From: CAYTQK01 sp964439745
GTDB taxonomy: Bacteria > Desulfobacterota > Desulfobacteria > Desulfobacterales > Desulfosudaceae
Assembly: GCA_964439745.1 (NCBI GenBank)
Contig: CAYTQK010000008.1
Location: forward strand, 1-24,361
DNA: 24,361 nt
Direction: 5' to 3'
Position 1 is the first letter of the stretch; each line of letters starts with the position of its first letter. This document shows positions 1-7,132 of the stretch, piece by piece. A program made the position numbers and the translations under genes. A model generated the notes under the pieces. It had not been told where the DNA came from. It did not search any database and worked only from the letters and a program-made list of their open reading frames with translations.

Positions 1-26
1 TTACTGATCCTATGGAAACCAGATTC

Positions 27-224
27 TTACAGGACGTCGTCAAGAGCCCCCCTCTCCAAACAAGAGGTTAAAAATAAATACAACGCATCCACAAGATTCT
101 CTTTGGCTTTTTTGCGCGTTTTCCCTTGGCTAAAAACATTTAAAATAGGGCAACAGGCAATGTACCAATTTTCTTTCTTCTTAATGGATATCGGCAACTT
201 AATTTTCATCTCAATATGAGTCAT
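27..224 (-). CDS. HicB-family antitoxin-like protein, probably truncated
   Basis: A 65-residue protein with the compact HicB N-terminal fold pattern: MKIKLPISIKKKENWYIA, then CCPILNVFSQGKTRKKAKEN (the usual W-x-A-x-C-P...L...S-Q-G-x-T...A-x-x-N run) and a helix ending LERGALDDVL. HicB proteins neutralise HicA mRNA-interferase toxins, and this short form lacks a C-terminal DNA-binding domain. The reading frame stops at TAA (27-29), but the next in-frame codons read ESGFHRIS. Related short HicB proteins, as I recall them, end in a VL-K-ESGF-like tail, so the TAA looks like a nonsense change of a Lys codon. No HicA lies inside the window; it could be beyond the left edge. The gene is AT-rich compared with the operon to its right, which suggests a separate origin. 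ATG at 224 is the only convincing start. Confidence 0.7.
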   Translation of the reverse strand: MTHIEMKIKLPISIKKKENWYIACCPILNVFSQGKTRKKAKENLVDALYLFLTSCLERGALDDVL

Positions 225-294
225 TTCTTAACCTAACCTAACTTAAGAGAATAAAAGCCAAATAAAAAATTTGTATTTGTAATGTGAATTTTTA

Positions 295-314
295 CAAAAT
301 ATTGCAAAATATTG
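295..314. repeat. Tandem direct repeat CAAAATATTG x2, operator candidate
   Basis: CAAAATATTG occurs twice with no gap (295-304 and 305-314). It lies just downstream of the -10 box of the minus-strand promoter that would serve the HicB gene. Its place in the start/leader region suits an autoregulatory operator, which is common for toxin-antitoxin operons. The function is inferred. The surroundings are very AT-rich, so chance cannot be excluded. Confidence 0.35.
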
Positions 315-333
315 TTTGATCATCCCTTATCTA

Positions 334-362
334 ATTATCACTATTTTAGTCTAATGTGTCAA
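334..362 (-). promoter_or_regulatory. Sigma70-type promoter for the HicB gene
   Basis: On the minus strand a perfect -35 box TTGACA (362-357) is followed by a 17-base spacer and a -10 box GATAAT (339-334, five of six consensus positions). Transcription would start near 327, leaving a leader of about 100 bases before the ATG at 224. The spacing and both boxes are close to ideal. Confidence 0.6.
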
Positions 363-419
363 GAAAAATCAAATGCACAAGCTATGCCCAAATTACACCC
401 TATCCGCGCCTTGAGAAAC

Positions 420-451
420 AAAAAAAGCCGCAATCCGTCGAGATTGCGGCT
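420..451 (-). terminator. Rho-independent terminator of tRNA-Leu
   Basis: A perfect 10-bp stem (AGCCGCAATC at 426-435 paired with GATTGCGGCT at 442-451) closes a 6-base loop. On the minus strand it is followed directly by a run of T (A420-426 on the plus strand). It lies 12 bases past the 3' end of the tRNA gene, as expected for its terminator. Confidence 0.9.
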
Positions 452-463
452 GATTTAATCAGG

Positions 464-550
464 TGGTGCCGAAGGGGAGATTTGAACTCCCACGAGGAAA
501 CCCTCACTAGACCCTGAACCTAGCGCGTCTACCAATTCCGCCACTTCGGC
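464..550 (-). tRNA. tRNA-Leu (anticodon CAG)
   Basis: An 87-base tRNA with encoded CCA. The acceptor stem GCCGAAG/CTTCGGC, D-stem GCG/CGC with GAATTGGTAGA loop, anticodon stem CTAGG/TCTAG around loop TTCAGGG (anticodon CAG), long variable arm with a GAGG/CCTC stem (class II, as in Leu) and T-arm GGGAG-TTCAAAT-CTCCC are all present. It reads CUG, the most used leucine codon in the genes of this window. It is transcribed away from ribF, with its own promoter and terminator. Confidence 0.97.
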
Positions 551-580
551 CCAAACCGAAAGCATATTAAATAATAATTA

Positions 581-615
581 TTGCCTCGGCAATAAAAATT
601 TTTTATATATATAGT
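581..615 (+). promoter_or_regulatory. Candidate promoter of the ribF operon
   Basis: TTGCCT (581-586, four of six -35 positions), 17 bases, then TATATA (604-609). The same TATATA can serve the divergent tRNA-Leu promoter, so the two transcription units would share one AT-rich core. TATAGT at 610-615 is a better -10 box but sits 23 bases from TTGCCT. No other promoter-like site lies between the tRNA and ribF. Confidence 0.35.
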
Positions 616-632
616 TTTTAGGGTGCTGTCAA
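604..632 (-). promoter_or_regulatory. Promoter of tRNA-Leu
   Basis: On the minus strand a perfect TTGACA (632-627), 17 bases, then TATATA (609-604). The predicted start near 597 is about 47 bases upstream of the mature 5' end at 550. The leader contains a short palindrome (TTATTGCC/GGCAATAA, 578-595). Confidence 0.55.
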
Positions 633-673
633 GAATAATATCCGCCGGAAAAATGAGGTTGGCAAAAAAATCA

Positions 674-1615
674 ATGCAGCTTGTTGAAGATCTGAATCAA
701 ATCAAAACGCCGTACCCCAATGCCGTGGTCACCATTGGAAATTTTGACGGCGTGCATAAAGGGCACCGGCTTCTGTTTCAGTCATTACGAAAAAAGGCCG
801 CACAGATTTCGGGGACATCCGTGGTGATTACCTTCGATCCCCACCCCCTGCGGGTGCTGTCCAAACAAAAGATGCCGGCGCTGATCACCCTCAAGGAACA
901 GAAGATTGAACTGATTGCAGACGCCGGCGTGGATGTGTGTCTTTGCATTCCGTTTACCAAGTCCTTTGCCGGTATATCGGCAGCGGAATTTGTCGAGGAC
1001 ATTCTCATCCGTCGTCTCGGCATGAAGGCCATGGTGGTGGGCGAAGATTATGCCTTCGGCCGCAACCGCGAGGGGGATATCGCCTTTCTGCAGCGAGCGG
1101 CGGAAAAATTCGGGTTCGAGCTGGTCTGCCTGGAAAAAGTCTCGCTGGCCGGACAGTCGCCCAAAATCAGCAGCACTGAGATCCGCAATCGAGTCAGTGC
1201 CGGCGACATGGATGCCGCGCACGAAATGCTGGGACGATATTATCAAATCCGGGGTGAGGTGGTCAGCGGTCGGGGCCGTGGTGCCCGGACCCTGGGATTC
1301 CCCACCGCCAACATCAAGCTGGCCGATGAACTCTGTCCGCTGGCCGGGGTGTATGCGGTGGTGGTCCGGCATGCGGGCCGGCAATACCGGGGAGTGGCCA
1401 ATATCGGCTACAGCCCCACCTTTGACGATCATATATTCACGGTGGAAGTGCATATCCTTCATTTTGATGAGGCCATCCGGGGCCATCGGGTGCGGGTCGA
1501 TTTTGTGCAGCGCATCCGGGATGAAAAGAAATTCGACGGCATCGAGGAGCTGAAAGAACAGATTCAAAAAGACGTTGCTACGGCGGAGCAGCTGCTGGCG
1601 GAAAAGGGGTTTTAA
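674..1615 (+). CDS. ribF: Bifunctional riboflavin kinase / FAD synthetase
   Basis: This cytoplasmic enzyme makes FMN from riboflavin and ATP, then adenylates FMN to FAD. The N-terminal FMN adenylyltransferase half shows GNFDGVHKGH (the HxGH nucleotidyltransferase motif) and ISSTEIRNRV. The C-terminal riboflavin kinase half shows GRGRGARTLGFPTANI, GVYAV, GVANIGYSPTF and a VEVHIL strand carrying the family's acidic residue. At 313 residues it has normal family length. The frame is open upstream to a GTG at 623 and an ATG at 653. I chose ATG 674 because MQLVEDLNQI matches usual RibF N-termini; GAGG at 655-658 could be its ribosome site, though the spacing is long. It is the first gene of the plus-strand operon, and def starts three bases after its stop. 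Confidence 0.97.
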   Translation: MQLVEDLNQIKTPYPNAVVTIGNFDGVHKGHRLLFQSLRKKAAQISGTSVVITFDPHPLRVLSKQKMPALITLKEQKIELIADAGVDVCLCIPFTKSFAGISAAEFVEDILIRRLGMKAMVVGEDYAFGRNREGDIAFLQRAAEKFGFELVCLEKVSLAGQSPKISSTEIRNRVSAGDMDAAHEMLGRYYQIRGEVVSGRGRGARTLGFPTANIKLADELCPLAGVYAVVVRHAGRQYRGVANIGYSPTFDDHIFTVEVHILHFDEAIRGHRVRVDFVQRIRDEKKFDGIEELKEQIQKDVATAEQLLAEKGF

Positions 1616-1618
1616 ATC

Positions 1619-2131
1619 ATGGCCGTTCTTGAAATAGTAACCTATCCGGCCCCGATCCTGCAACGGCCGGCCCAGCCGGTGAAATCACCGGAGCAGGCCG
1701 ACGTGCAGAAACTGATTGATGACATGGCCGAAACCATGTATGTCCGCCAGGGCGTGGGGCTGGCGGCAGTGCAGGTGGACAGTGACTGCCGTATCATCAT
1801 TTATGATGTTTCCGACGAGCGGGACAAACGCCGGTTTCACACTGTCATCAATCCGGAAATCGTTGCGGCCGAAGGAGCATATCTTTCCGAAAAAGAGGGC
1901 TGTCTCAGCCTGCCGGAATTCCGGACCGACGTGAAACGTTCCGCCCGGGTGGAGGTCCATGGCCTGGACCGGCAGGGGCGTCCGCTGACCATCACCGCCG
2001 AAAATCTTGAGGCAGTGGTGCTCCAGCACGAGATCGATCATTTGAACGGCATCCTGCTGCTGGACCGCAGCAGCCGGCTGAAACGGGAACTGTACAAAAA
2101 GAAGGCCAGGAAGAAACGGAAGGTTTCATGA
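1619..2131 (+). CDS. def: Peptide deformylase
   Basis: Removes the N-terminal formyl group from nascent proteins; a metal-dependent cytoplasmic enzyme acting at the ribosome exit. All three family motifs are present: GVGLAAVQ (motif I, GxGLAAxQ), EGCLSLP with the metal ligand Cys95, and QHEIDHLNG with His137, Glu138 and His141. At 170 residues it has the usual length, with a very basic tail (KKKARKKRK). It starts 3 bases after ribF and its stop overlaps the fmt start (ATGA). The def-fmt pair is a classical arrangement, joining addition and removal of the formyl group in one transcript. Confidence 0.98.
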   Translation: MAVLEIVTYPAPILQRPAQPVKSPEQADVQKLIDDMAETMYVRQGVGLAAVQVDSDCRIIIYDVSDERDKRRFHTVINPEIVAAEGAYLSEKEGCLSLPEFRTDVKRSARVEVHGLDRQGRPLTITAENLEAVVLQHEIDHLNGILLLDRSSRLKRELYKKKARKKRKVS

Positions 2132-3069
2132 CGGATCGGCGTACCATCGTGTTCCTGGGCACGCCTGATTTCGCCGTGCCGAGCCTGGAAGCCCTGGTCC
2201 GGGAGGGCCATGACCTTGCCCTGGTGGTGACCCAGCCGGACCGGCCCCGGGGGCGGGGCCGCACGCTGACACCGCCGCCGGTCAAGCAAGCCGCGGGAAA
2301 ACACGGTCTGGCCGTACTGCAGCCCGCCTCCCTGCGTTCACCAGAGGCCCGGGACCGGATTGCCTCCCTGGCTCCCGATTTTCTCGCGGTGGTCGCCTAT
2401 GGCGAGCTTCTGCCCCCTCCGCTGCTGAATTTGCCCCCCTTGGGCGCCGTCAATATCCATCCTTCCCTGTTGCCGGCCTACCGCGGCCCGGCGCCGATTC
2501 AATGGACGCTGATCAATGGTGAATCGGAAACGGGAGTCTGCAGCATGTTTATGAGCGAAGAAATGGATGCCGGAGATATCATTCTGACGGAAAAGGTGCC
2601 CATCCAGCCGGAAGAAACCGCCGGCGAGCTGCATGACCGGCTGGCACTGATCGGGGCGGAGGTCCTGGTTCGAACCATCCGGCTGGTCGCTGCCGGCCAG
2701 GCCGCGCCGGTCCCCCAGGATGATTCCCGGGCGAGCTATGCGCCCCGCCTGACCAAGGCCCACGGCCGGATCGACTGGCGGCAGCCGGCCCATCGGCCGG
2801 TTGACCTTATCCGGGGGATGACCCCCTGGCCGGGGGCCTATACCTTCTGGGACGAAAAACGGCTGGCCATTCACCGGGCGGAGGCTGTTGCCGGCCAGGC
2901 GACGGCGCCGCCGGGCACCGTTCTGCCGGGATTTTCCGGTGAACTGCGGGTCCAGGCGGGCCAGGACGCCCTTTCGATTCTACGGATTCAGGGGGCTTCC
3001 GGAAAGGTGCTGAACATTGATGATTTTCTCAGGGGCTGTTTTGTCCCCGAAAATGCCCTTTTTTCCTGA
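2128..3069 (+). CDS. fmt: Methionyl-tRNA formyltransferase
   Basis: Transfers a formyl group from 10-formyl-tetrahydrofolate to initiator Met-tRNA. The N-terminal Rossmann domain begins FLGTPDFAVPSLEAL. The formyl-transfer core has NIHPSLLPAYRGPAPIQW and EEMDAGDI, which carry the catalytic Asn, His and Asp. The C-terminal tRNA-binding OB-like domain follows (RIDW, RGMTPWPGAYTF). At 313 residues it has normal length. The start overlaps the def stop by four bases, and GGAAGG inside the end of def is its likely ribosome site, so the two are probably translationally coupled. Confidence 0.98.
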   Translation: MTDRRTIVFLGTPDFAVPSLEALVREGHDLALVVTQPDRPRGRGRTLTPPPVKQAAGKHGLAVLQPASLRSPEARDRIASLAPDFLAVVAYGELLPPPLLNLPPLGAVNIHPSLLPAYRGPAPIQWTLINGESETGVCSMFMSEEMDAGDIILTEKVPIQPEETAGELHDRLALIGAEVLVRTIRLVAAGQAAPVPQDDSRASYAPRLTKAHGRIDWRQPAHRPVDLIRGMTPWPGAYTFWDEKRLAIHRAEAVAGQATAPPGTVLPGFSGELRVQAGQDALSILRIQGASGKVLNIDDFLRGCFVPENALFS

Positions 3070-3119
3070 CAGGATGAAAAGTCCCCCATCATCTCTTCCT
3101 GTTTTCCGGAGACACAGCC

Positions 3120-4487
3120 ATGAAGACCCCTTTTCCCGACGCGCGTTCCGTGGCCGCAGCCGTGTTAAATGAGCTGGAAACCGGCCGGCAGACCCTGGAC
3201 GGCATCATGGAGAAAAATATGTCCGCGGCGGCAATGCCGGACCGGCGGGAACGGGCGCTGGTGACCACCCTGGTTTACGGCGTACTGCGCCACCGCAACG
3301 CCCTGGACTGGCTGATCGCAGAATTATCCCGAACCCCGTTTCAGCGGATTGAGCCCGGCATCCGCAATATCCTGCGGCTGGCCCTGTTTCAGATCTATTA
3401 CCTGGATCGCATCCCCGATTACGCCGCCGTTAACGCCGCCGTTACCATGGCCGGCCGGACAGGGCACCCCCGGCTGAAAGGGTTTGTCAACGGTGTGCTG
3501 CGCGCCGCCATCCGCAATCGGGAGCAGGTCGCCTGGCCGGATGTCCGCCAGGAGGACCTGGCTCCCCTGGCGGTGGCGCTTTCCCTGCCGGAATGGCTGC
3601 TGCAGCGATGGGTCGACCGGTACGGCCGAAAGATGACCGAAACGATGGGCCGCGCCCTTAATACCATTCCGCCGGTAACCGTCCGCGCCAATCTTCTGAA
3701 AACAACCCCGGCCCGGGCCAGGGAATCTCTTTCTGGTGAGGTGAGCCGTCTCCAGGAAGGGCGGTACGCGCCCGGGGCGTTCAGTTTTTACTCACCCCGG
3801 GTGCCGGTGGACGAGCTGGACGCTTTCCGGCAGGGCTGGATCCAGGTCCAGGATGAAGCCGCCCAGCTGGTTTGTCGTTATTTTGATCCCCGGCCGCAAG
3901 AGACCATCCTGGATGCCTGCGCCGGCCGCGGGGGCAAAACCGCCCATATCGCCCAGCTGATGGAAAACCGGGGAAAAATTTACGCCGTGGACAGGAATCC
4001 GGGGAAACTGGCCGTACTGGAAGGGGAAATGAAGCGGCTGGGCGTCCGCAATGTGACCGCTGCTGCCGCCGATCTTCTGCAAGATGATCATCTGCCCGGC
4101 CCGGCCCGGTATGACCGGATTTTTGCCGACTGCCCCTGTTCCGGGCTGGGGGTACTGCGCCGCAATCCCGATACCCGCTGGTCGGTTACGCCTACGGATA
4201 TCGAGCGCCATCGCGGGCTCCAGGTCCGCCTGCTGGACCGGCTGGCGCCCCGCGTCCGGCCCGGCGGTCTTCTGCTGTACGCGGTCTGCAGCCGGGAGCC
4301 GGAGGAAAACGAGCAGGTCATCGAGGCCTTTTTGAATCTGCACCCTGAATTTGGTATAAATAGGAAACATGGTCTTCTGGGAGGCGCCGCCGAGGATCTG
4401 GTAGACGAAAAAGGCTGTTTTGCCAGCGCGGTCTATCCCCACGACCTGGACGGTTTTTTCGGGGTGCGGTTGCAGAAAAAATCATGA
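3120..4487 (+). CDS. rsmB: 16S rRNA m5C967 methyltransferase
   Basis: SAM-dependent enzyme that methylates cytosine 967 of 16S rRNA (Sun/Fmu family). An N-terminal NusB-like RNA-binding domain (about residues 1-140, with RRERALVTTLVYGVLRHRN) precedes the Rossmann methyltransferase domain. The latter has DACAGRGGKT (SAM-binding loop), DCPCSGLGVLRRNPD (conserved Pro-Cys motif) and YAVCSREPEEN (second conserved Cys motif). At 455 residues it is slightly longer than typical. GGAG at 3108-3111, 8 bases before the ATG, supports the start. The 50-base gap after fmt contains only a weak ACAGGA/TCCTGT stem. The stop overlaps the next start (ATGA). Confidence 0.96.
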   Translation: MKTPFPDARSVAAAVLNELETGRQTLDGIMEKNMSAAAMPDRRERALVTTLVYGVLRHRNALDWLIAELSRTPFQRIEPGIRNILRLALFQIYYLDRIPDYAAVNAAVTMAGRTGHPRLKGFVNGVLRAAIRNREQVAWPDVRQEDLAPLAVALSLPEWLLQRWVDRYGRKMTETMGRALNTIPPVTVRANLLKTTPARARESLSGEVSRLQEGRYAPGAFSFYSPRVPVDELDAFRQGWIQVQDEAAQLVCRYFDPRPQETILDACAGRGGKTAHIAQLMENRGKIYAVDRNPGKLAVLEGEMKRLGVRNVTAAAADLLQDDHLPGPARYDRIFADCPCSGLGVLRRNPDTRWSVTPTDIERHRGLQVRLLDRLAPRVRPGGLLLYAVCSREPEENEQVIEAFLNLHPEFGINRKHGLLGGAAEDLVDEKGCFASAVYPHDLDGFFGVRLQKKS

Positions 4488-5449
4488 TCAGACAAATCAT
4501 ACGGCTGATACTACTTTTTGCTGGATTTGCTTTTCTTGTCGGCAGCAGCGCCTATTTTACGGTGGTCCTGCTGACCAAGAGTTCGCAGACCGTTATTGTG
4601 CCCGATCTGAACGGCAGGCATATCACCCATGCCCTGGAACTGCTGACGGATCTGGGGCTGGATATCAAGGTCCGGGAAACCCGCTACAGTCATGAGGTGG
4701 CCCGGAACCATGTGATTTTCCAGGACCCCGAGCCGGGGCTGGAGATCAAGACCGGCCGGGATGTGCAGCTGGTGGTCTCCAAGGGTCCGCAGCAGATTCC
4801 CATGCCCGATCTGTCCGGCGATACCCTGGAGCAGGGCCGTCTGCTGATTGAAGCCAACGGCCTGCGGCTGGATATTGTTTCCGAAACCCATGCCGACGGG
4901 ATTGCGGAAAATGAGATCATGGCCCAGTCTCCCCCGGCCGGCACCCTGGTCAACCGGGAAACAGGCGTCAGCCTGCTGGTCAGCCGCGGCGCCCGGCCCC
5001 TGAAATACGTCATGCCCGACCTGTCCGGCCTGCCGTTTGCAACGGCCGTCATGTACCTGGAAGAAGCCGGCATGATCCTGGGGCGGGTTACCGCAGCGGA
5101 GGACGCGGCCGAGCCCAGCAACTCCGTCGTTTCTCACGATCCCCTGCCGGGGGCCTGTATTACCGAAGGAGATGGGATCAACCTGGTGATCAACCGCGAA
5201 GCCGGGCCGGCCGACTATGACGCGGCCGGCGGCGGTACGAGGCTTTTTCGCCACAGGCTTGAAAATGGTTTTTTAAACCGGCATATTAAGGTGACGATGA
5301 GTTGTTTCGGGATGACCACCGATATTTACGACCAGTATCAACCGCCCGGTTCGGAAATATGGGTGCTGGTGCCGTCCCGCCGGGACGCCACCGTGCTGCT
5401 GTACGTGGACGGGGAACTCACCGAAACCCGCGTATTCAACGGCTGGTAA
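4484..5449 (+). CDS. Membrane-anchored protein with three PASTA repeats
   Basis: A 321-residue protein with one N-terminal membrane segment (about residues 7-30) and a region predicted to lie outside the membrane. Three PASTA repeats follow at about 36-101, 102-170 and 175-238, each opening with a VPDL/MPDLSG-type strand and ending in LVVSKG/LLVSRG/LVINRE. The C-terminal ~75 residues (DIYDQYQPPGSEIWVLVPSR onward) look like an extra beta-rich domain I cannot assign. PASTA repeats usually bind muropeptides or beta-lactams and belong to Ser/Thr kinases or penicillin-binding proteins; neither catalytic domain is present. It overlaps rsmB by four bases. A cell-envelope sensing or scaffolding role is inference only. 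Confidence 0.88.
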   Translation: MIRQIIRLILLFAGFAFLVGSSAYFTVVLLTKSSQTVIVPDLNGRHITHALELLTDLGLDIKVRETRYSHEVARNHVIFQDPEPGLEIKTGRDVQLVVSKGPQQIPMPDLSGDTLEQGRLLIEANGLRLDIVSETHADGIAENEIMAQSPPAGTLVNRETGVSLLVSRGARPLKYVMPDLSGLPFATAVMYLEEAGMILGRVTAAEDAAEPSNSVVSHDPLPGACITEGDGINLVINREAGPADYDAAGGGTRLFRHRLENGFLNRHIKVTMSCFGMTTDIYDQYQPPGSEIWVLVPSRRDATVLLYVDGELTETRVFNGW

Positions 5450-5496
5450 GGGCATTCCGGTGAAGCGGTCCGGGAAAAACATGCGGCATTGCCAAC

Positions 5497-5501
5497 AGGA
5501 G
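5497..5501 (+). promoter_or_regulatory. Ribosome binding site that fixes the rpe start
   Basis: AGGAG lies eight bases before ATG 5510. It rules out the upstream in-frame TTG at 5489, which would add seven residues before the standard MKKIAPSILSADF N-terminus. Confidence 0.75.
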
Positions 5502-5509
5502 AAAAATTG

Positions 5510-6163
5510 ATGAAAAAAATCGCTCCATCGATTCTGTCGGCGGATTTTACACGCCTGGGGGAAGAGGTGCAGGCAGTGGACCGGGCCGGGGCCGACTGGA
5601 TCCACGTGGATGTCATGGACGGTTGTTTCGTGCCTAACCTGACCATCGGACCACTGGTGGCCGAAGCCGTCCGCCGGGTGACGGACAAGCCGATGGATGT
5701 TCACCTGATGATCAACGATCCGGACCGGTATATTGACGCCTTTGCCTCGGCCGGCGCGGATTATCTGGCTGTACACGTCGAAGCCTGTGTGCATCTGCAC
5801 CGGACCATACAACACATCCGGGATCTCGGGGTCAAGGCCGGGGTGGCGCTGAATCCGGCCACGTCCCTGGAGGAAATACGCTGGATTCTGGCGGACCTGG
5901 ACCTGGTGGTGGTCATGAGTGTCAATCCCGGTTTCGGCGGGCAGGGGTTTATTCCCAACTCGCTGGAGCGGATCCGGGTGTTGAAAACCATGATCGCCGA
6001 GCAGGGGTTGTCGACCCTGGTACAGGTGGACGGCGGGGTCAACGCCGAGACCGTGGCCGACATCGCCGCGGCCGGGGCGGATGTGCTGGTGGCCGGGTCG
6101 GCTGTTTTTCACAGCGCGGATTACGGGCAAACCATCGCCACCCTGCGCCGGCTGTCCGGATAA
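5510..6163 (+). CDS. rpe: Ribulose-phosphate 3-epimerase
   Basis: Interconverts ribulose-5-phosphate and xylulose-5-phosphate in the pentose phosphate pathway; a cytoplasmic, metal-dependent TIM barrel. Characteristic elements are IAPSILSADF at the N-terminus, HVDVMDGCFVPNLTIGP (metal-binding His/Asp), DVHLMI, MSVNPGFGGQGFI and VDGGVN with the second-half catalytic Asp. At 217 residues it has the usual length. It begins 60 bases after the PASTA gene and precedes aroQ by 32 bases. Its products feed the same sugar-phosphate pool that supplies erythrose-4-phosphate to the shikimate pathway. Confidence 0.98.
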   Translation: MKKIAPSILSADFTRLGEEVQAVDRAGADWIHVDVMDGCFVPNLTIGPLVAEAVRRVTDKPMDVHLMINDPDRYIDAFASAGADYLAVHVEACVHLHRTIQHIRDLGVKAGVALNPATSLEEIRWILADLDLVVVMSVNPGFGGQGFIPNSLERIRVLKTMIAEQGLSTLVQVDGGVNAETVADIAAAGADVLVAGSAVFHSADYGQTIATLRRLSG

Positions 6164-6195
6164 ACCGAGTTCCGAAGAAAACAGGGGGAGATACA

Positions 6196-6657
6196 ATGGC
6201 AGAGACAAAAAAACGGGTGCTGGTCATTCACGGTCCCAATCTGAACATGCTGGGTACCCGGGAACCGGAACAATACGGCCGGGACACCCTGGCCGACATT
6301 GACCGGCTGATCGGGGATGCCGCCGGGCGATACGGGCTGGCGGCCGGGTGCTTCCAGTCCAACAGCGAGGGCCGGATCGTGGAACGGATCCAGGAAGCGG
6401 CCGGCGGCGGTTATTGCGGCCTGATCATCAACCCCGCCGCTTACACCCACACCAGCGTGGCCATCCGGGACGCCCTGCTGCTGCTGGATGTTCCGGTGGT
6501 GGAGGTGCACCTGTCCAATATTTATCAACGGGAGCCCTTCCGGCACAAGTCCCTGGTCAGCGATGTGGCCGTGGGGCTGGTGACCGGGTTCGGGAAAACC
6601 GGCTATGTCATGGCCCTGCAGGCCCTGGCGGAACTAATTGAAAACGATAAAGAATAA
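6196..6657 (+). CDS. aroQ: Type II 3-dehydroquinate dehydratase
   Basis: Third step of the shikimate pathway: dehydrates 3-dehydroquinate to 3-dehydroshikimate. It has the full type II signature: HGPNLNMLGTREPEQYG with the catalytic Tyr, FQSNSEG, INPAAYTHTSVAIRDAL and EVHLSNIYQREPFRHKS with the catalytic His and lid residues. At 153 residues it has normal length for the dodecameric enzyme. A strong GGGGGAG ribosome site (6184-6190) precedes the ATG. It sits in the middle of the operon, 11 bases before dtd. Confidence 0.98.
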   Translation: MAETKKRVLVIHGPNLNMLGTREPEQYGRDTLADIDRLIGDAAGRYGLAAGCFQSNSEGRIVERIQEAAGGGYCGLIINPAAYTHTSVAIRDALLLLDVPVVEVHLSNIYQREPFRHKSLVSDVAVGLVTGFGKTGYVMALQALAELIENDKE

Positions 6658-6668
6658 TCGGGAGAAGT

Positions 6669-7109
6669 ATGCGGGCAGTGATTCAACGGGTAAAAGAGAG
6701 CTCGGTCACCGTGGACGGGGAGACCGTGGGCGCCATCGGTCCAGGATTGATGATTCTGCTGGGGGTGGCCGCGGATGACGAGGAAAAGGATGCCGATGTG
6801 CTGGCGTCCAAGATCGTCAACCTGCGGATTTTCGAAGATGAACAGGGCAAGATGAACCGCTCTTTGCTGGATACGGGCGGCGCCATGCTGGTGGTCTCCC
6901 AGTTTACCCTGCTGGCCGACTGCAGCCGGGGCCGGCGGCCTTCCTTTATCAAGGCGGCCGGACCGGATACGGCCCGGCCGTTGTACCGGTATTTTGCCGA
7001 ACAGGTCCGCGGACAGGGGGTGGAGACGGCCACCGGCCGGTTCGGGGCCATGATGGACGTCGCCCTGGTCAATGACGGACCGGTTACGCTGATTCTGGAA
7101 AGCCGCTGA
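6669..7109 (+). CDS. dtd: D-aminoacyl-tRNA deacylase
   Basis: Hydrolyses D-amino acids (and mischarged Gly) from tRNA, keeping D-residues out of proteins. The protein begins MRAVIQRVKESSVTVDGE and carries the two active-site motifs, VSQFTLLADCSRGRRPSF (SQFTL) and NDGPVT (the NxGPVT cross-subunit motif). At 146 residues it matches the family. GGGAG at 6660-6664 lies four bases before the ATG. Its TGA shares one base with the upstream ATG candidate of the next gene (TGATG). It is the fourth translation-related gene in this operon. Confidence 0.98.
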   Translation: MRAVIQRVKESSVTVDGETVGAIGPGLMILLGVAADDEEKDADVLASKIVNLRIFEDEQGKMNRSLLDTGGAMLVVSQFTLLADCSRGRRPSFIKAAGPDTARPLYRYFAEQVRGQGVETATGRFGAMMDVALVNDGPVTLILESR

Positions 7110-7132
7110 TGATATTCGGAGAGGAGAGGTGG

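Noticed and set aside
3070..3119. ACAGGA/TCCTGT stem followed by TTTT as a terminator between fmt and rsmB
   Set aside because: A 6-bp stem with a ~20-base loop is too weak, and rsmB appears to be part of the same operon.
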